Assembly (NCBI RefSeq): GCF_013155265.1 | Contig: NZ_JABJXU010000010.1 | Location: 54,339-118,338 of the forward strand | Reading direction: 5' to 3' | From: Enterococcus sp. MMGLQ5-1 | Lineage (GTDB): Bacteria > Bacillota > Bacilli > Lactobacillales > Streptococcaceae | Length of the DNA: 64,000 nt | Part shown: in pieces, positions 36,765-45,242 of the stretch | How the letters are laid out: each line of letters begins with the position of its first letter | Numbering within the stretch: position 1 is the first letter of the stretch | Translations under genes and position numbers: made by a program | Notes under the pieces: generated by a model | Seen by the model: the letters and a program-made list of their open reading frames with translations, nothing else | Database searches by the model: none | Told to the model about the DNA's origin: nothing

Positions 36765-37124
36765 TGCAGAGGAACAGAGTTCTTTGGTGAAAATAGCAGT
36801 GTAACCGAAGGTCAAGTAACCAAAGCTGGCGATATCGTTTATACCGCAGGTGGCGGAGTGCTTACCAATTCATTGTCTAGCTTGACGATTAATTTAACAG
36901 ACCCAAATTATGCCCTTAATGCGAAATTTGCATCGTTAGCAGACAATGTAACAGATGGAATTGTCAATATTCGTACGTTATTGCCAGCATTTGCTACGCT
37001 GACTGACAGCAATGCGGTGAATATCAAAACACTAAATCTTGCGATTGACGGGTATGCTGAGTTTATTCCAAATAACTTGACAGATATCAACTATTTGAAA
37101 GGTCAAATATATTCAGCGATTTAA
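36765..37124 (+). pseudogene. Remnant of an unidentified protein gene, 5' end missing
   Basis: About 119 in-frame codons stay open from 36765 to a TAA at 37124 without any ATG; the first possible start is GTG 36858, which lacks a convincing ribosome site. The codons upstream of it (FFGENSSVTEGQVTKAGDIV) read as genuine protein, indicating the 3' part of a larger gene. Composition is rich in Thr, Asn, Ala and Leu, as in surface or phage structural proteins. I do not recognise the family. Confidence 0.45.
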
Positions 37125-37205
37125 ATATTGCAGTTTAGGAGGTTATGCCAGCATATATTAAATCTTTAGCGATAACCGAGTAATAATTATTTTACTGTCA
37201 TTTCA

Positions 37206-37237
37206 TTTAATATTAATTTAAGAAATTAATGTATAAT
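37206..37237 (+). promoter_or_regulatory. CiaR-type direct repeat and promoter of ciaRH
   Basis: TTTAAT (37206-37211), five bases, TTTAAG (37217-37222), then 9 bp to TATAAT (37232-37237). This reproduces the streptococcal CiaR operator (TTTAAG-N5-TTTAAG placed over the -35), indicating that CiaR controls its own operon. Confidence 0.7.
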
Positions 37238-37279
37238 GGTTATAAGTTGCAATGACTGAATGAAATAAGGAGTGTATAA

Positions 37280-37957
37280 ATGATTAAAATTTTATTGGTT
37301 GAAGATGATTTGAGCCTCTCAAATTCAGTTTTTGATTATCTAGATGAAAAATTTGAAGTGACCCAGGTCTTTGACGGAGAGGAAGGACTGTTTGAAGCGG
37401 AGAGCAATATTTATGATTTAATATTATTAGATTTAATGCTACCTGAGCGTAATGGGTTTGAGGTCTTAAAGGAACTTAGAAATCAAGGTATAGAAACGCC
37501 TGTTTTAATCATGACTGCCAAAGAAGGTATTGATGATAAAACGCATGGCTTTGAAATCGGTGCAGATGATTATTTAACTAAGCCATTTTACTTGGAAGAA
37601 TTAAAAATGAGAATTAAATCCTTATTAAAGCGTTCGGGAAAGCTGGATGAGAATAGCTTGAAATATGGTGATATCGAGGTGAATTTGCAGAGCCAATCTG
37701 TCAAAGTAAAGCAAGAGTCACTTAGTATTTTGGGGAAGGAATATGAGCTATTAGTCTACTTTATTCAAAATCAGGGCGTGATTTTAACAAAAGAGCAGAT
37801 ATTCGATCGTTTGTGGGGCTTCGATAGTGATACGACAATTACGGTTGTTGAGGTTTATATGTCAAAATTGCGTAAAAGCTTGAAGGGCAGCCAGCTCGCT
37901 GAGAATTTAACCACGATTCGTAATGTTGGCTATATTTTGAAAAAGGCTGAAGCATGA
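37280..37957 (+). CDS. ciaR: Response regulator CiaR
   Basis: OmpR-family response regulator of 225 residues. The receiver domain has the acidic pair EDD, phospho-acceptor Asp51 in ILLDLMLPE, a conserved Thr in IMTAKE and Lys in TKPFYLEEL; the winged-helix output domain contains [20 protein letters not shown]. The sequence is very close to what I recall of streptococcal CiaR, which governs competence, beta-lactam tolerance, envelope stress genes and small RNAs. AAGGAG precedes the ATG. It overlaps ciaH as ATGA. Confidence 0.9.
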   Translation: MIKILLVEDDLSLSNSVFDYLDEKFEVTQVFDGEEGLFEAESNIYDLILLDLMLPERNGFEVLKELRNQGIETPVLIMTAKEGIDDKTHGFEIGADDYLTKPFYLEELKMRIKSLLKRSGKLDENSLKYGDIEVNLQSQSVKVKQESLSILGKEYELLVYFIQNQGVILTKEQIFDRLWGFDSDTTITVVEVYMSKLRKSLKGSQLAENLTTIRNVGYILKKAEA

Positions 37958-39285
37958 AAGCCTGGCGCATAAAGCTACATCAATTCACTTCCTCAATTGA
38001 TGCCATGTTTTTTATACGATACGTTGTTGCCTTTGCTTTAATTTTTTCAGCATTGGGCTTTATTGTCATTCAAATTTTGATGCAAACAGCTTATAGCTCA
38101 ACGGATAAAAAAATTGAACAGCTGGCCAATGACCCTAATTTATTATATCAAGTTTATATGGATAATATTGAAAATGGTGGTAGCGGTAATTCAGCAGGCC
38201 GTTTAGACATGAATGTGCAGATTATCTTTTGGAATAACGCAGGCGAGCAGCTGGTTTCACCCTTGCAGAGCACACAGTCACAAGCTAATCAAATGTTCAC
38301 GAATCTTAAATTTTCTAAAAATAATTTGGACTCAATTGTTAACATGCAAGTTAAAAATGATTATGGCAATGCTTCGTCCTTTAGAAGCTTGACCGAAAAA
38401 TTTGTTGTATCAAGTGATATTAAAACGAATATTAGCTATTATCAAATTTTGATTAATACGAATCAGGTTAAAGAATCTGTTGAGCGTTTTAAAGGAATTA
38501 TTTTGTATACGATGGTCGTTTTTTGGTTGATTTCAATTGTCATCAGCTGGTTTTTAACGAAGATGTCAATGAAACCAATATTGAAAAACTGGGAAAAGCA
38601 ACGTGCCTTTATTTCAAATGCTTCTCATGAGCTGAGGACACCGTTAGCAATTTTACAAAATCGTTTAGAGCGATTATTTCAAAAGCCAGATTCTACGATT
38701 TTAGACAATTCTGAAAATATTGCGGATTCTTTGAATGAAGTCAGAAATATGCGCTTTTTAACAAGTAATCTTTTAAATTTAGCAAAGAATGAAAAAGAAC
38801 AGCTTGAAGTTAAGCCGGAAGAAATAGACCAAGCCTTCTTTAATAAAATGGCAATTAACTATTCGGAGCTAGCAGAGCTTGAGAAGCGTCAATTTCAGTC
38901 AGACATTTCTGAAATTAAAAACTTTAAACAGGATAAGCAAGTGCTTAAACAAATGATAACGATTCTTTTTGATAATGCTATGAAATATACGTCTGATAAT
39001 GGTCTGATTGAGTTTGTAGTGACTCAATCGAAGCGTGATGTCACAATTAGTATCAAGGATGACGGTATTGGTATCAGTGATCCTGATAAAGTTAAAATTT
39101 TTGAGCGCTTTTACCGGGTTGATCAAGCAAGGACTAGAAATAATGGTGGTCTTGGCCTCGGATTATCCTTGTTAGAACAGCTGGTTGGCATTTTAAAGGG
39201 GCAAGTTAATGTCTATGATAATTTTCCGAAGGGCACCGTGTTTAAATTAACCGTGCCAAATATGGAAAGAAGTAAATTACATTAA
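37954..39285 (+). CDS. ciaH: Sensor histidine kinase CiaH
   Basis: Membrane sensor of 443 residues: membrane segment at about residues 23-44, an extracytoplasmic domain of about 130 residues, a second membrane segment near residues 185-200, then HisKA with the phospho-acceptor histidine in [29 protein letters not shown], and an HATPase domain with DNAMKYT, DDGIGI and [12 protein letters not shown]. The start overlaps ciaR by 4 bp. Architecture and sequence fit CiaH; the signal is unknown. Confidence 0.88.
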   Translation: MKAWRIKLHQFTSSIDAMFFIRYVVAFALIFSALGFIVIQILMQTAYSSTDKKIEQLANDPNLLYQVYMDNIENGGSGNSAGRLDMNVQIIFWNNAGEQLVSPLQSTQSQANQMFTNLKFSKNNLDSIVNMQVKNDYGNASSFRSLTEKFVVSSDIKTNISYYQILINTNQVKESVERFKGIILYTMVVFWLISIVISWFLTKMSMKPILKNWEKQRAFISNASHELRTPLAILQNRLERLFQKPDSTILDNSENIADSLNEVRNMRFLTSNLLNLAKNEKEQLEVKPEEIDQAFFNKMAINYSELAELEKRQFQSDISEIKNFKQDKQVLKQMITILFDNAMKYTSDNGLIEFVVTQSKRDVTISIKDDGIGISDPDKVKIFERFYRVDQARTRNNGGLGLGLSLLEQLVGILKGQVNVYDNFPKGTVFKLTVPNMERSKLH

Positions 39286-39293
39286 AATTAGAT

Positions 39294-39396
39294 AGTGAGA
39301 TAAAAATCCAGTTAACGATTTAGCCCGTCAATAATCCAACTTCAACGACGAAAATCTAGCAAACTAGACAAAAATTCCGCACGAACGGCTCTCACT
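39294..39396. repeat. Candidate repeat bounded by AGTGAGA/TCTCACT
   Basis: A non-coding 103-bp stretch after ciaH is bounded by 7-bp complementary ends and contains no start-supported reading frame. It may be a small palindromic repeat or simply the ciaH 3' region; the evidence is weak. Confidence 0.3.
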
Positions 39397-39447
39397 TACG
39401 TCTTTTTCTAAGCTTGTATGTTGTAGCTTAAAAAATTACTTTTCATA

Positions 39448-39486
39448 CAAATCATCCAATCTTTCTTGGAAAGATTGGATGATTTG
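39448..39486. repeat. Perfect 18-bp-arm hairpin upstream of argH
   Basis: CAAATCATCCAATCTTTC and its exact complement flank only TTG. No T run follows, so it is not a standard terminator. A diverged second copy of its core lies at 39517-39539, and a related TTTC-TTG-GAAA hairpin at 41174-41192. Confidence 0.75.
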
Positions 39487-39516
39487 CGAATATCAGAGGG
39501 CTTTTTGCTGGATTTC

Positions 39517-39539
39517 CCGATCTTTCATGGAAAGATTGG
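39517..39539. repeat. Second, diverged copy of the argH-upstream hairpin
   Basis: CCGATCTTTC, ATG, GAAAGATTGG; one G-U pair. The sequence after it (GCCGATATTAG) matches that after the first hairpin (GCGAATATCAG), so a unit of about 61 bp was duplicated in tandem. Confidence 0.6.
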
Positions 39540-39628
39540 CTTATCCGCCGATATTAGTGCAATTTTTGACATTACTAGAAGCTTATTTATGGTAAAATAA
39601 TTAAGAGAATAGATAGTTGGAGGTAATC

Positions 39629-41014
39629 ATGGCAAAATTATGGGGTGGTCGCTTTGAGGAACAGGCGGCAGCATGGATTGATCGATTTGGTGCTTCAATT
39701 CCTTTTGATCAGAAGATGGCGAGACAGGATTTAAAGGGGAGTCTAGCACACGTTGCAATGCTTGCGAAAACAGGTATCATTTCTGAAGCCGAGGCGAAAA
39801 CAATTTCTGACGGTATTAAGCAAGTAGAAGCGCAATATGAAGCTGGAGAGATAGAGTTTAAGATTGAAAATGAAGATGTGCATATGAATATGGAAAGCTA
39901 TTTGCACGAAGCGATTGGTTCAGTCGCTGGCAAATTACATACTGCACGCAGTCGTAATGATCAAGTTGCTACGGATATGCATTTGTATCTCAAGGATGTG
40001 CTCAGTCAAGTGATTGCAAAAATTCATGACTTACGTTCTGTTTTAGTCGCTAAGGCTGATGAAAATGTTGAAACCATTATGCCCGGCTATACACATTTGC
40101 AACATGCACAGCCAATTAGCTTTGGTCATCATATGCTCGCTTATTATAATATGCTGACGAGAGATCAAGAACGCTTTGAGGAATCTGTTAAGCGTGCAGA
40201 TATTTCACCCTTGGGCAGTGCTGCTTTGGCAGGAACGACCTTCCCAATTGATCGCTTCTATTCGGCTGAATTGCTTGGTTTTAAAGCTGTTTATTCCAAT
40301 TCGCTTGATGGGGTTTCAGACCGAGATTTTATTTTAGAATTCTTAAGCAATGCTAGTATTTTGATGATGCATCTGTCACGCTTTTGTGAGGAAATTATTT
40401 TATGGTGTTCACATGAGTTTAAATTTGTTGAATTAACCGATACCTTTTCAACTGGCTCAAGTATTATGCCACAAAAGAAAAATCCTGATATGGCAGAGTT
40501 AATTCGTGGCAAAACGGGTCGTGTTTATGGCAATCTTTTTGGCTTGTTAACGGTGATGAAGGGCTTACCATTGGCGTATAATAAAGATTTGCAGGAAGAT
40601 AAAGAAGGCATGTTTGATACAGCAGATACCATTTTGACCAGCTTGGATATCATGAGTGGAATGGTTGACACGATGAAGATTAATAAGGAAATCATGGCCG
40701 AATCGACTGAAAAAGACTTCTCAAATGCGACAGAATTAGCTGACTACTTGGCGACTAAAGGTATTCCATTTAGACAGGCACACGAAATTGTTGGCAAGTT
40801 AGTTTTAGAGTGTACAAAAGCAGGCTATTATTTGCAGGATGTTCCTTTAGCACGTTATCAAGAAATTACGCCTCTGATTGAAGCGGATATTTATGATACG
40901 CTACAATCAAAAACAGCAATTGAGCGCCGTAAATCATATGGCAGTACGGGCTTTGAGCAAGTACGCCTTCAGATTGAAAACGCGCAAAAAGCATTGAAGG
41001 TTGAAGCTAATTAA
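39629..41014 (+). CDS. argH: Argininosuccinate lyase
   Basis: Cleaves argininosuccinate to arginine and fumarate, the last step of arginine synthesis. The superfamily signature [12 protein letters not shown] is intact, as are [13 protein letters not shown] and the catalytic-histidine segment [11 protein letters not shown]. The start ATG 39629 follows TTGGAGG; the frame opens 12 bp earlier without support. The 461 residues are the expected length. It is separated from argG by about 24.5 kb and follows two hairpin repeats. Confidence 0.95.
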   Translation: MAKLWGGRFEEQAAAWIDRFGASIPFDQKMARQDLKGSLAHVAMLAKTGIISEAEAKTISDGIKQVEAQYEAGEIEFKIENEDVHMNMESYLHEAIGSVAGKLHTARSRNDQVATDMHLYLKDVLSQVIAKIHDLRSVLVAKADENVETIMPGYTHLQHAQPISFGHHMLAYYNMLTRDQERFEESVKRADISPLGSAALAGTTFPIDRFYSAELLGFKAVYSNSLDGVSDRDFILEFLSNASILMMHLSRFCEEIILWCSHEFKFVELTDTFSTGSSIMPQKKNPDMAELIRGKTGRVYGNLFGLLTVMKGLPLAYNKDLQEDKEGMFDTADTILTSLDIMSGMVDTMKINKEIMAESTEKDFSNATELADYLATKGIPFRQAHEIVGKLVLECTKAGYYLQDVPLARYQEITPLIEADIYDTLQSKTAIERRKSYGSTGFEQVRLQIENAQKALKVEAN

Positions 41015-41030
41015 GTAAAAAAATTATTTT

Positions 41031-41069
41031 AAAAAGCATATTCGCTATTAATAAGCGAGTATGCTTTTT
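41031..41069 (+). terminator. Terminator of argH
   Basis: AAAAAGCATATTCGCT pairs with AGCGAGTATGCTTTTT (one wobble), a very stable hairpin ending in Ts. Confidence 0.85.
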
Positions 41070-41173
41070 GGGCGCAATGTCAAATCGGTCTGATTTTACT
41101 AAAATAATCAATAAGGTATTAGTAGCCGTTTTCAGTGGACTGCTCTTTGATATTATTTTCTTGCGAAAATGGT

Positions 41174-41192
41174 ATTGTTTCTTGGAAACAAT
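41174..41192. repeat. TTTC-TTG-GAAA hairpin
   Basis: ATTGTTTC, TTG, GAAACAAT; same loop layout as the hairpins upstream of argH. It lies in a 290-bp gap after argH that otherwise holds only the two convergent terminators. Confidence 0.4.
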
Positions 41193-41245
41193 TCTAAATT
41201 CACATAGCTTAGGATGATATGTCTTTTTAATCATTTCAAGGTAAA

Positions 41246-41280
41246 TAAAAATTGGACTGAAATATTTATCAGTCCAATTT
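41246..41280 (-). terminator. Terminator of the Fe-ADH/membrane protein operon (minus strand)
   Basis: AATTGGACTGA and TCAGTCCAATT form an 11-bp stem; on the minus strand it is followed by a T run. It lies 23 bp beyond the stop codon of the membrane protein gene. Confidence 0.75.
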
Positions 41281-41302
41281 ATTATAGAGCTGTTTTTAAT
41301 GA

Positions 41303-42142
41303 TTAGCTGACCAATAGCTGAAAAATGAAAATCGGTAATGAAAATAAGGCGATAACTGCTGCCGGCATGTCTAAATGGCTGCCAGAGCGATAATTAATAA
41401 TTCGATCTAGCACAAGCCCAACGATCATTGACGCCATACCGATGATTGCTGAAAACCAAATATTACCAGTGGCCAGAGCTGCATAGGCGGATACAAGCGT
41501 CACATGATGTGTGACTGGGATTGGTTGTTTAGTGCTATATTGAAAGATTAGGGTCATGGCACTAATTCCCCAACCAAACGTTGCGATATTTAAATCTATT
41601 GTTACATAGGCAATACCTAAGCTGATAAAGAATGCCAAAGGGATATGATATTTAATATCTTCCATTAGCGCATTCTGCCAATTGGCTGGATTATTATTAA
41701 TTGTGATTATACTTTCTTTGGCAATAAACTTTCTTATAAAAAGGCTGAGTATGACAATTGTTAAGGCGACAGCATCAATGGGTGGTGAGAATAATAGGAA
41801 AATGAAGGCAATAATATAGCCAAATAATCCAAAAACGCCACCAATTAAATAGCTTGAGCGTTTGCCTTGATATGCAGAAGCCATTACATTTCTACCAGTA
41901 TCATTGCTGTTTGTAAGCTTACCCTGCCATGCAGCAGCGGCAACGCCCCCGATAAATGCGACTTGTGGGCCAAAAAATGGCCCGAACACGACTTCATTGA
42001 TAAAATACGTGTCACCATTAGAAAGTACAATTGCTGCGCCTAATAAGGATAAAAACCCAGCCATAATAAAGGCAATAGTACCACCAAAAATTGCACCAAA
42101 AACGCCACCACAAAATGCGATAAATAATGTTGCTAACGACAT
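41303..42142 (-). CDS. Polytopic membrane protein of unknown function
   Basis: Hydrophobic protein of 279 residues with about eight membrane segments, rich in glycine and alanine in the first helices (GGVFGAIFGGTIAFIMAGF). A hydrophilic stretch near residues 140-155 separates two halves of similar helix arrangement, as in some transporters. I do not recognise the family. It is the second gene after an iron-containing alcohol dehydrogenase on the same strand (12-bp gap), so it may transport the substrate or product of that enzyme; this is inference only. Confidence 0.65.
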   Translation of the reverse strand: MSLATLFIAFCGGVFGAIFGGTIAFIMAGFLSLLGAAIVLSNGDTYFINEVVFGPFFGPQVAFIGGVAAAAWQGKLTNSNDTGRNVMASAYQGKRSSYLIGGVFGLFGYIIAFIFLLFSPPIDAVALTIVILSLFIRKFIAKESIITINNNPANWQNALMEDIKYHIPLAFFISLGIAYVTIDLNIATFGWGISAMTLIFQYSTKQPIPVTHHVTLVSAYAALATGNIWFSAIIGMASMIVGLVLDRIINYRSGSHLDMPAAVIALFSLPIFIFQLLVS

Positions 42143-42153
42143 TTATTTTCCTC

Positions 42154-43326
42154 TTACATACACTTATTGATTAGATAAATAACATCTTCTCTTGTTACTG
42201 GTTTCGGATGAGCCTTGATATCTTGTAGAAAACCGACAAAACACAAATCAGCTAGCGCTTCAATTTCACTTTCCTTAAGGCCATATTTACCAAAAGAAAC
42301 ATCAACATGCAAATCTTGATAAAGTTCACGTAAAATACGCGGTAGCTGCGAAGATTTTTCTGTATCAGATAAATCACGGTCTAGACTTGGATCGAGAATA
42401 CCAGCAACTTTAGATAGCTTGTCTTCTGCATAAGGCAAAGTCCATTCAATGATTTGTGGGAAACAGGCTGCTAGAGTACCACCGTGTGGGGCATCGGTCA
42501 ATGCACCAAGAGGCTGTCCTAAGGCGTGTGGTAAAGTGACGCCAGCTGTGCCGATTGCAGCACCACCTAAGCCGCAGGCCAAGGCCATTTGATCGCGCGC
42601 CTCAACGTTTTCGCCTTCATTGACCGCCTTACGAATACTTTTTGCGAACAATTCGATTGAATAAAGCGAAAGCATTTCACTGATTGGTGTTGCATTTACA
42701 CTAATATAAGATTCAAGCGCATGTGCAAAGGTATCCAAGCCGGTTAAGGCAGTAATCATTGAAGGAATGGTTGTCATAATCAATGGATCAACTAAGGCAA
42801 TATCTGGATAGATGTATGGTGTGATAATTGTGCATTTACGTTTTTCGGCAGGATTATTGACAACTGCAAAGCTGGTCGCTTCTGTTCCAGTTCCCGCTGT
42901 AGTTGGCACAACGATTAATGGCAAACCACGTTTAGTGGGGCGAGTAACCTCTTCGCCTGCTCTTTCAGTATATTCCCAGCATTCGCCACCATTCGTTGCT
43001 ACCAATGCATTCGCCTTGGCCGAGTCAATTGCACTGCCACCACCGATAGCAACAACGACATCACATTTTTCCTTTAAGCATAATTCGGTTCCTGCATCGA
43101 TAGAAGTATTGCGTGGATTAGGTGAAATATCATTAAATTCAATGACCGCCACTCCATTATTTTTCAGGTTGGCGATGATTTTCTCTAGCGTTTCACTTCC
43201 CTTTAGAAATGGATCATAAACTAAGAATGCCTTTTCGCCACTCGCTTTAGCTAATGCCCCTAATTCACTTAATCTACCTTCTCCCATGATGACCTTTGTT
43301 GGAAAACTAAATTCAAAAGATTTCAT
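42154..43326 (-). CDS. Iron-containing alcohol dehydrogenase
   Basis: Group III NAD(P)-dependent alcohol dehydrogenase of 390 residues. The dinucleotide motif GGGSAIDSAKA and the metal-binding region (DTFAHALESY, HALGQPLG, DAPHGGTLA) carry the expected His and Asp ligands. The start is the ATG with complement at 43324-43326; the upstream frame is unsupported. Its ribosome site lies 33 nt away beyond a small hairpin, and a two-codon ATG-AAA-TGA frame overlaps the start. It is divergent from the transketolase operon, with operator-like palindromes at both promoters. Substrate is unknown; the neighbours suggest reduction of a small aldehyde. Confidence 0.87.
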   Translation of the reverse strand: MKSFEFSFPTKVIMGEGRLSELGALAKASGEKAFLVYDPFLKGSETLEKIIANLKNNGVAVIEFNDISPNPRNTSIDAGTELCLKEKCDVVVAIGGGSAIDSAKANALVATNGGECWEYTERAGEEVTRPTKRGLPLIVVPTTAGTGTEATSFAVVNNPAEKRKCTIITPYIYPDIALVDPLIMTTIPSMITALTGLDTFAHALESYISVNATPISEMLSLYSIELFAKSIRKAVNEGENVEARDQMALACGLGGAAIGTAGVTLPHALGQPLGALTDAPHGGTLAACFPQIIEWTLPYAEDKLSKVAGILDPSLDRDLSDTEKSSQLPRILRELYQDLHVDVSFGKYGLKESEIEALADLCFVGFLQDIKAHPKPVTREDVIYLINKCM

Positions 43327-43336
43327 TTCATTTGTT

Positions 43337-43365
43337 AGTAGTATCGGTATACTACTTTCTCCTTT
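43337..43365 (-). promoter_or_regulatory. Translation initiation hairpin of the Fe-ADH gene
   Basis: On the minus strand AAAGGAG is followed by AGTAGTAT-ACCG-ATACTACT, an 8-bp perfect hairpin, then AACAAATGAAATG. Folding would bring the ribosome site to normal distance from the ATGs. The first ATG opens a two-codon frame whose TGA overlaps the real start, suggesting reinitiation. Confidence 0.5.
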
Positions 43366-43402
43366 CGCTTTTTTAAAAAATAAAAATATACAAAATATAT
43401 TT

Positions 43403-43440
43403 AATGTATACAATTTAACATGGATGCGTTTTTATGTCAA
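43403..43440 (-). promoter_or_regulatory. Fe-ADH promoter with GntR-type operator S1
   Basis: On the minus strand TTGACA (complement at 43435-43440), 17 bp and TAAATT (complement at 43412-43417) form a promoter. AATGTATACAAT at 43403-43414 overlaps the -10 and start region and differs by one base from the ATTGTATACAAT sites of three other promoters in this region. Confidence 0.65.
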
Positions 43441-43524
43441 TCAATGACAAAATATTTTTTATTATCATATAAATATTGATATTAAAGGCTTTTTTCCAAA
43501 TTATATTTAAATTTCACAAATTAT

Positions 43525-43577
43525 TGTTGACGCTTTCATAAATAGATAGTACAATAAAATCAAATATTGTATACAAT
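43525..43577 (+). promoter_or_regulatory. Transketolase operon promoter with cre and GntR-type operator S2
   Basis: TTGACG (43527-43532), 17 bp, TACAAT (43550-43555). A cre-like sequence, TGTTGACGCTTTCA (43525-43538, one mismatch to TGWNANCGNTNWCA), covers the -35; the perfect palindrome ATTGTATACAAT (43566-43577) lies just after the expected start point. This indicates catabolite repression plus specific repression. Confidence 0.7.
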
Positions 43578-43723
43578 TATTAATAAAAGGATACAACTTA
43601 AAAGCTAAGTAATGGAAAGGAGCTATTATATCGTGATTTACTGATGATTGTATTTAAGTTGTAGCAGTATTTATGGATGTATTCATTATGATTAATTATT
43701 GATAAATTGAAAGGATGATTAAT

Positions 43724-44536
43724 GTGAAACAAGAGTCATATAAAGCATTTGCGCAAACCATTCGGATTGAAACTTTGAAGGCGCTTAAGGGACTGGGCTT
43801 TGGCCACGTTGGTGGGGCAATGTCAGCATCAGATTTATTTGCCGTATTATACGGAGGTGAAATGAAAATTGATCCTCAAAATCCAAGCTGGGATGAACGT
43901 GATTATTTTGTCATGTCTAAAGGACATGCAGGCCCTGGATTATATACAACATTGGCATTAAAAGGCTATTTTCCTGTTGAAGAATTAAAGACAATTAATA
44001 CAAATGGCACGCGTTTACCAAGTCATTGTGATCGGAATAATACACCGGGGATTGACATGAGTACTGGTTCATTAGGTCAAGGTATGTCTACTGGTATTGG
44101 CATTGCACATGGTCTTAAAATACAAGGCAAGCCAAATTATACTTATTTACTAATTGGTGATGGTGAATGTGATGAGGGACAAATTTGGGAGGGTGCACTT
44201 TATGCACCACAGCACGAGTTAGATCATTTGATTGCTTTTGTGGACTATAATAAGCAGCAATTAGATGGCTATACAAAAGATATTTTAGATTTAGGTGATT
44301 TAGCACAAAAATTTAGAGAATTTGGCTGGTACACGTTAGAGGTAGACGGTCATGACACTAAAGCGATTACCGCAGCAATTCATTTGGCTAAAGAAAATAA
44401 GGGCAAACCAACAATGATTGTTCTACACACTGTAAAAGGTAAGGATTGTACCTTTGCGGAAGGTGTGCTTTACAATCACCATATGACCTTTACAGAGGAA
44501 CAGTGCGATGAAGCAATTTCAAAATTATCAAAATAA
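43724..44536 (+). CDS. Transketolase, N-terminal (TPP-binding) subunit
   Basis: First half of a split transketolase, binding thiamine diphosphate. GDGECDEGQIWEGA with a downstream N gives the TPP motif; GHVGGAMSASDL and SKGHAGPGLYT are typical early motifs. I prefer GTG 43724 as start, 7 nt after AAAGGATGA, over ATG 43715, which abuts that box (270 residues). The C-terminal half is encoded two genes downstream, with a transaldolase in between. Split transketolases in catabolic clusters are often specialised, as AptAB for apulose-phosphate or SqwGH for sulfosugars; the substrate here is unknown. Confidence 0.88.
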   Translation: MKQESYKAFAQTIRIETLKALKGLGFGHVGGAMSASDLFAVLYGGEMKIDPQNPSWDERDYFVMSKGHAGPGLYTTLALKGYFPVEELKTINTNGTRLPSHCDRNNTPGIDMSTGSLGQGMSTGIGIAHGLKIQGKPNYTYLLIGDGECDEGQIWEGALYAPQHELDHLIAFVDYNKQQLDGYTKDILDLGDLAQKFREFGWYTLEVDGHDTKAITAAIHLAKENKGKPTMIVLHTVKGKDCTFAEGVLYNHHMTFTEEQCDEAISKLSK

Positions 44537-44567
44537 AAAATGATGGAAATAAGGAGCAAGCTTTAAG

Positions 44568-45215
44568 ATGAAATTTTTTTTAGATACAGCCAATATTGAG
44601 GAAATTAAGCGTATTAACGCGTTAGGTTTAGTAGACGGTGTGACGACTAATCCAACTATTATTAGTCGTGAGGGTAAGGATTTTGAAACAGTAATTAGAG
44701 AGATTTGTACGATAGTTGATGGTCCAGTATCAGCAGAGGTGATTGCCTTAGATACAGAAAATATGCTGAAAGAAGCGCGTGAGATTGCTCAATGGGCAGA
44801 TAATATTGTCGTAAAAATTCCAATGACTGAAGCCGGCTTAAAAGCAGTTCATACGCTGTCCAAAGAAGGGATTAAAACCAATGTCACTTTGATTTTCTCA
44901 GTTGCGCAAGGCTTAATGGCAGCGAAAGCGGGTGCGACCTTTATTTCACCCTTTGTTGGTCGTTTAGATGATATCGGCGTTTCAGGAATTCAATTAATAA
45001 CCGAATTACGTGAAGTTTTAGATATTTATCAATATCCAGCAGAAATTATTTCGGCATCGATTCGCAATATTGAGCACGTAGAAACAACAGCTTTGGCGGG
45101 TAGTCATATTGCAACTATTCCGGGCACACTTTTCCCTAAGTTATGGTCGCATCCATTGACTGATAATGGGATAGCACAATTTATGAAGGATTGGAAAAAC
45201 TTTACAAAATCATGA
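44568..45215 (+). CDS. tal: TalC-type transaldolase
   Basis: Schiff-base aldolase of 215 residues in the FSA/TalC (MipB) family. The catalytic lysine is Lys83 in VVKIPM; DTAN and TTNPTI are conserved near the N-terminus. Two positions that separate activities are Glu57 (AEVIA) and Phe129 (SPFVGR), as in transaldolases, rather than the Gln and Tyr of E. coli fructose-6-phosphate aldolase, so a true transaldolase is predicted. AAGGAG precedes the ATG. It lies between the two transketolase halves, giving the non-oxidative pentose phosphate rearrangements in one operon. Confidence 0.85.
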   Translation: MKFFLDTANIEEIKRINALGLVDGVTTNPTIISREGKDFETVIREICTIVDGPVSAEVIALDTENMLKEAREIAQWADNIVVKIPMTEAGLKAVHTLSKEGIKTNVTLIFSVAQGLMAAKAGATFISPFVGRLDDIGVSGIQLITELREVLDIYQYPAEIISASIRNIEHVETTALAGSHIATIPGTLFPKLWSHPLTDNGIAQFMKDWKNFTKS

Positions 45216-45242
45216 TTAGTAGATAGAGAGTGAGGCAAAATA

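Noticed and set aside
37137..37183. Possible 12-codon ORF after TAGGAGG upstream of ciaR
   Set aside because: Only 2 nt separate the ribosome box and ATG, and the peptide has no recognisable feature.
39448..39539. Reading the argH-upstream tandem hairpins as a CRISPR array
   Set aside because: Only two diverged units, perfect long palindromes and no cas genes or uniform spacers.
41007..41234. 75-codon minus-strand frame after argH
   Set aside because: No ribosome site, runs through the argH terminator hairpin, composition not protein-like, and overlaps the argH end.
42812..43219. 135-codon plus-strand frame opposite the Fe-ADH
   Set aside because: Antisense shadow with low-complexity composition; the dehydrogenase motifs are on the other strand.
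44568..45215. Calling the aldolase fructose-6-phosphate aldolase
   Set aside because: The diagnostic Gln and Tyr of that enzyme are Glu57 and Phe129 here, as in transaldolases.
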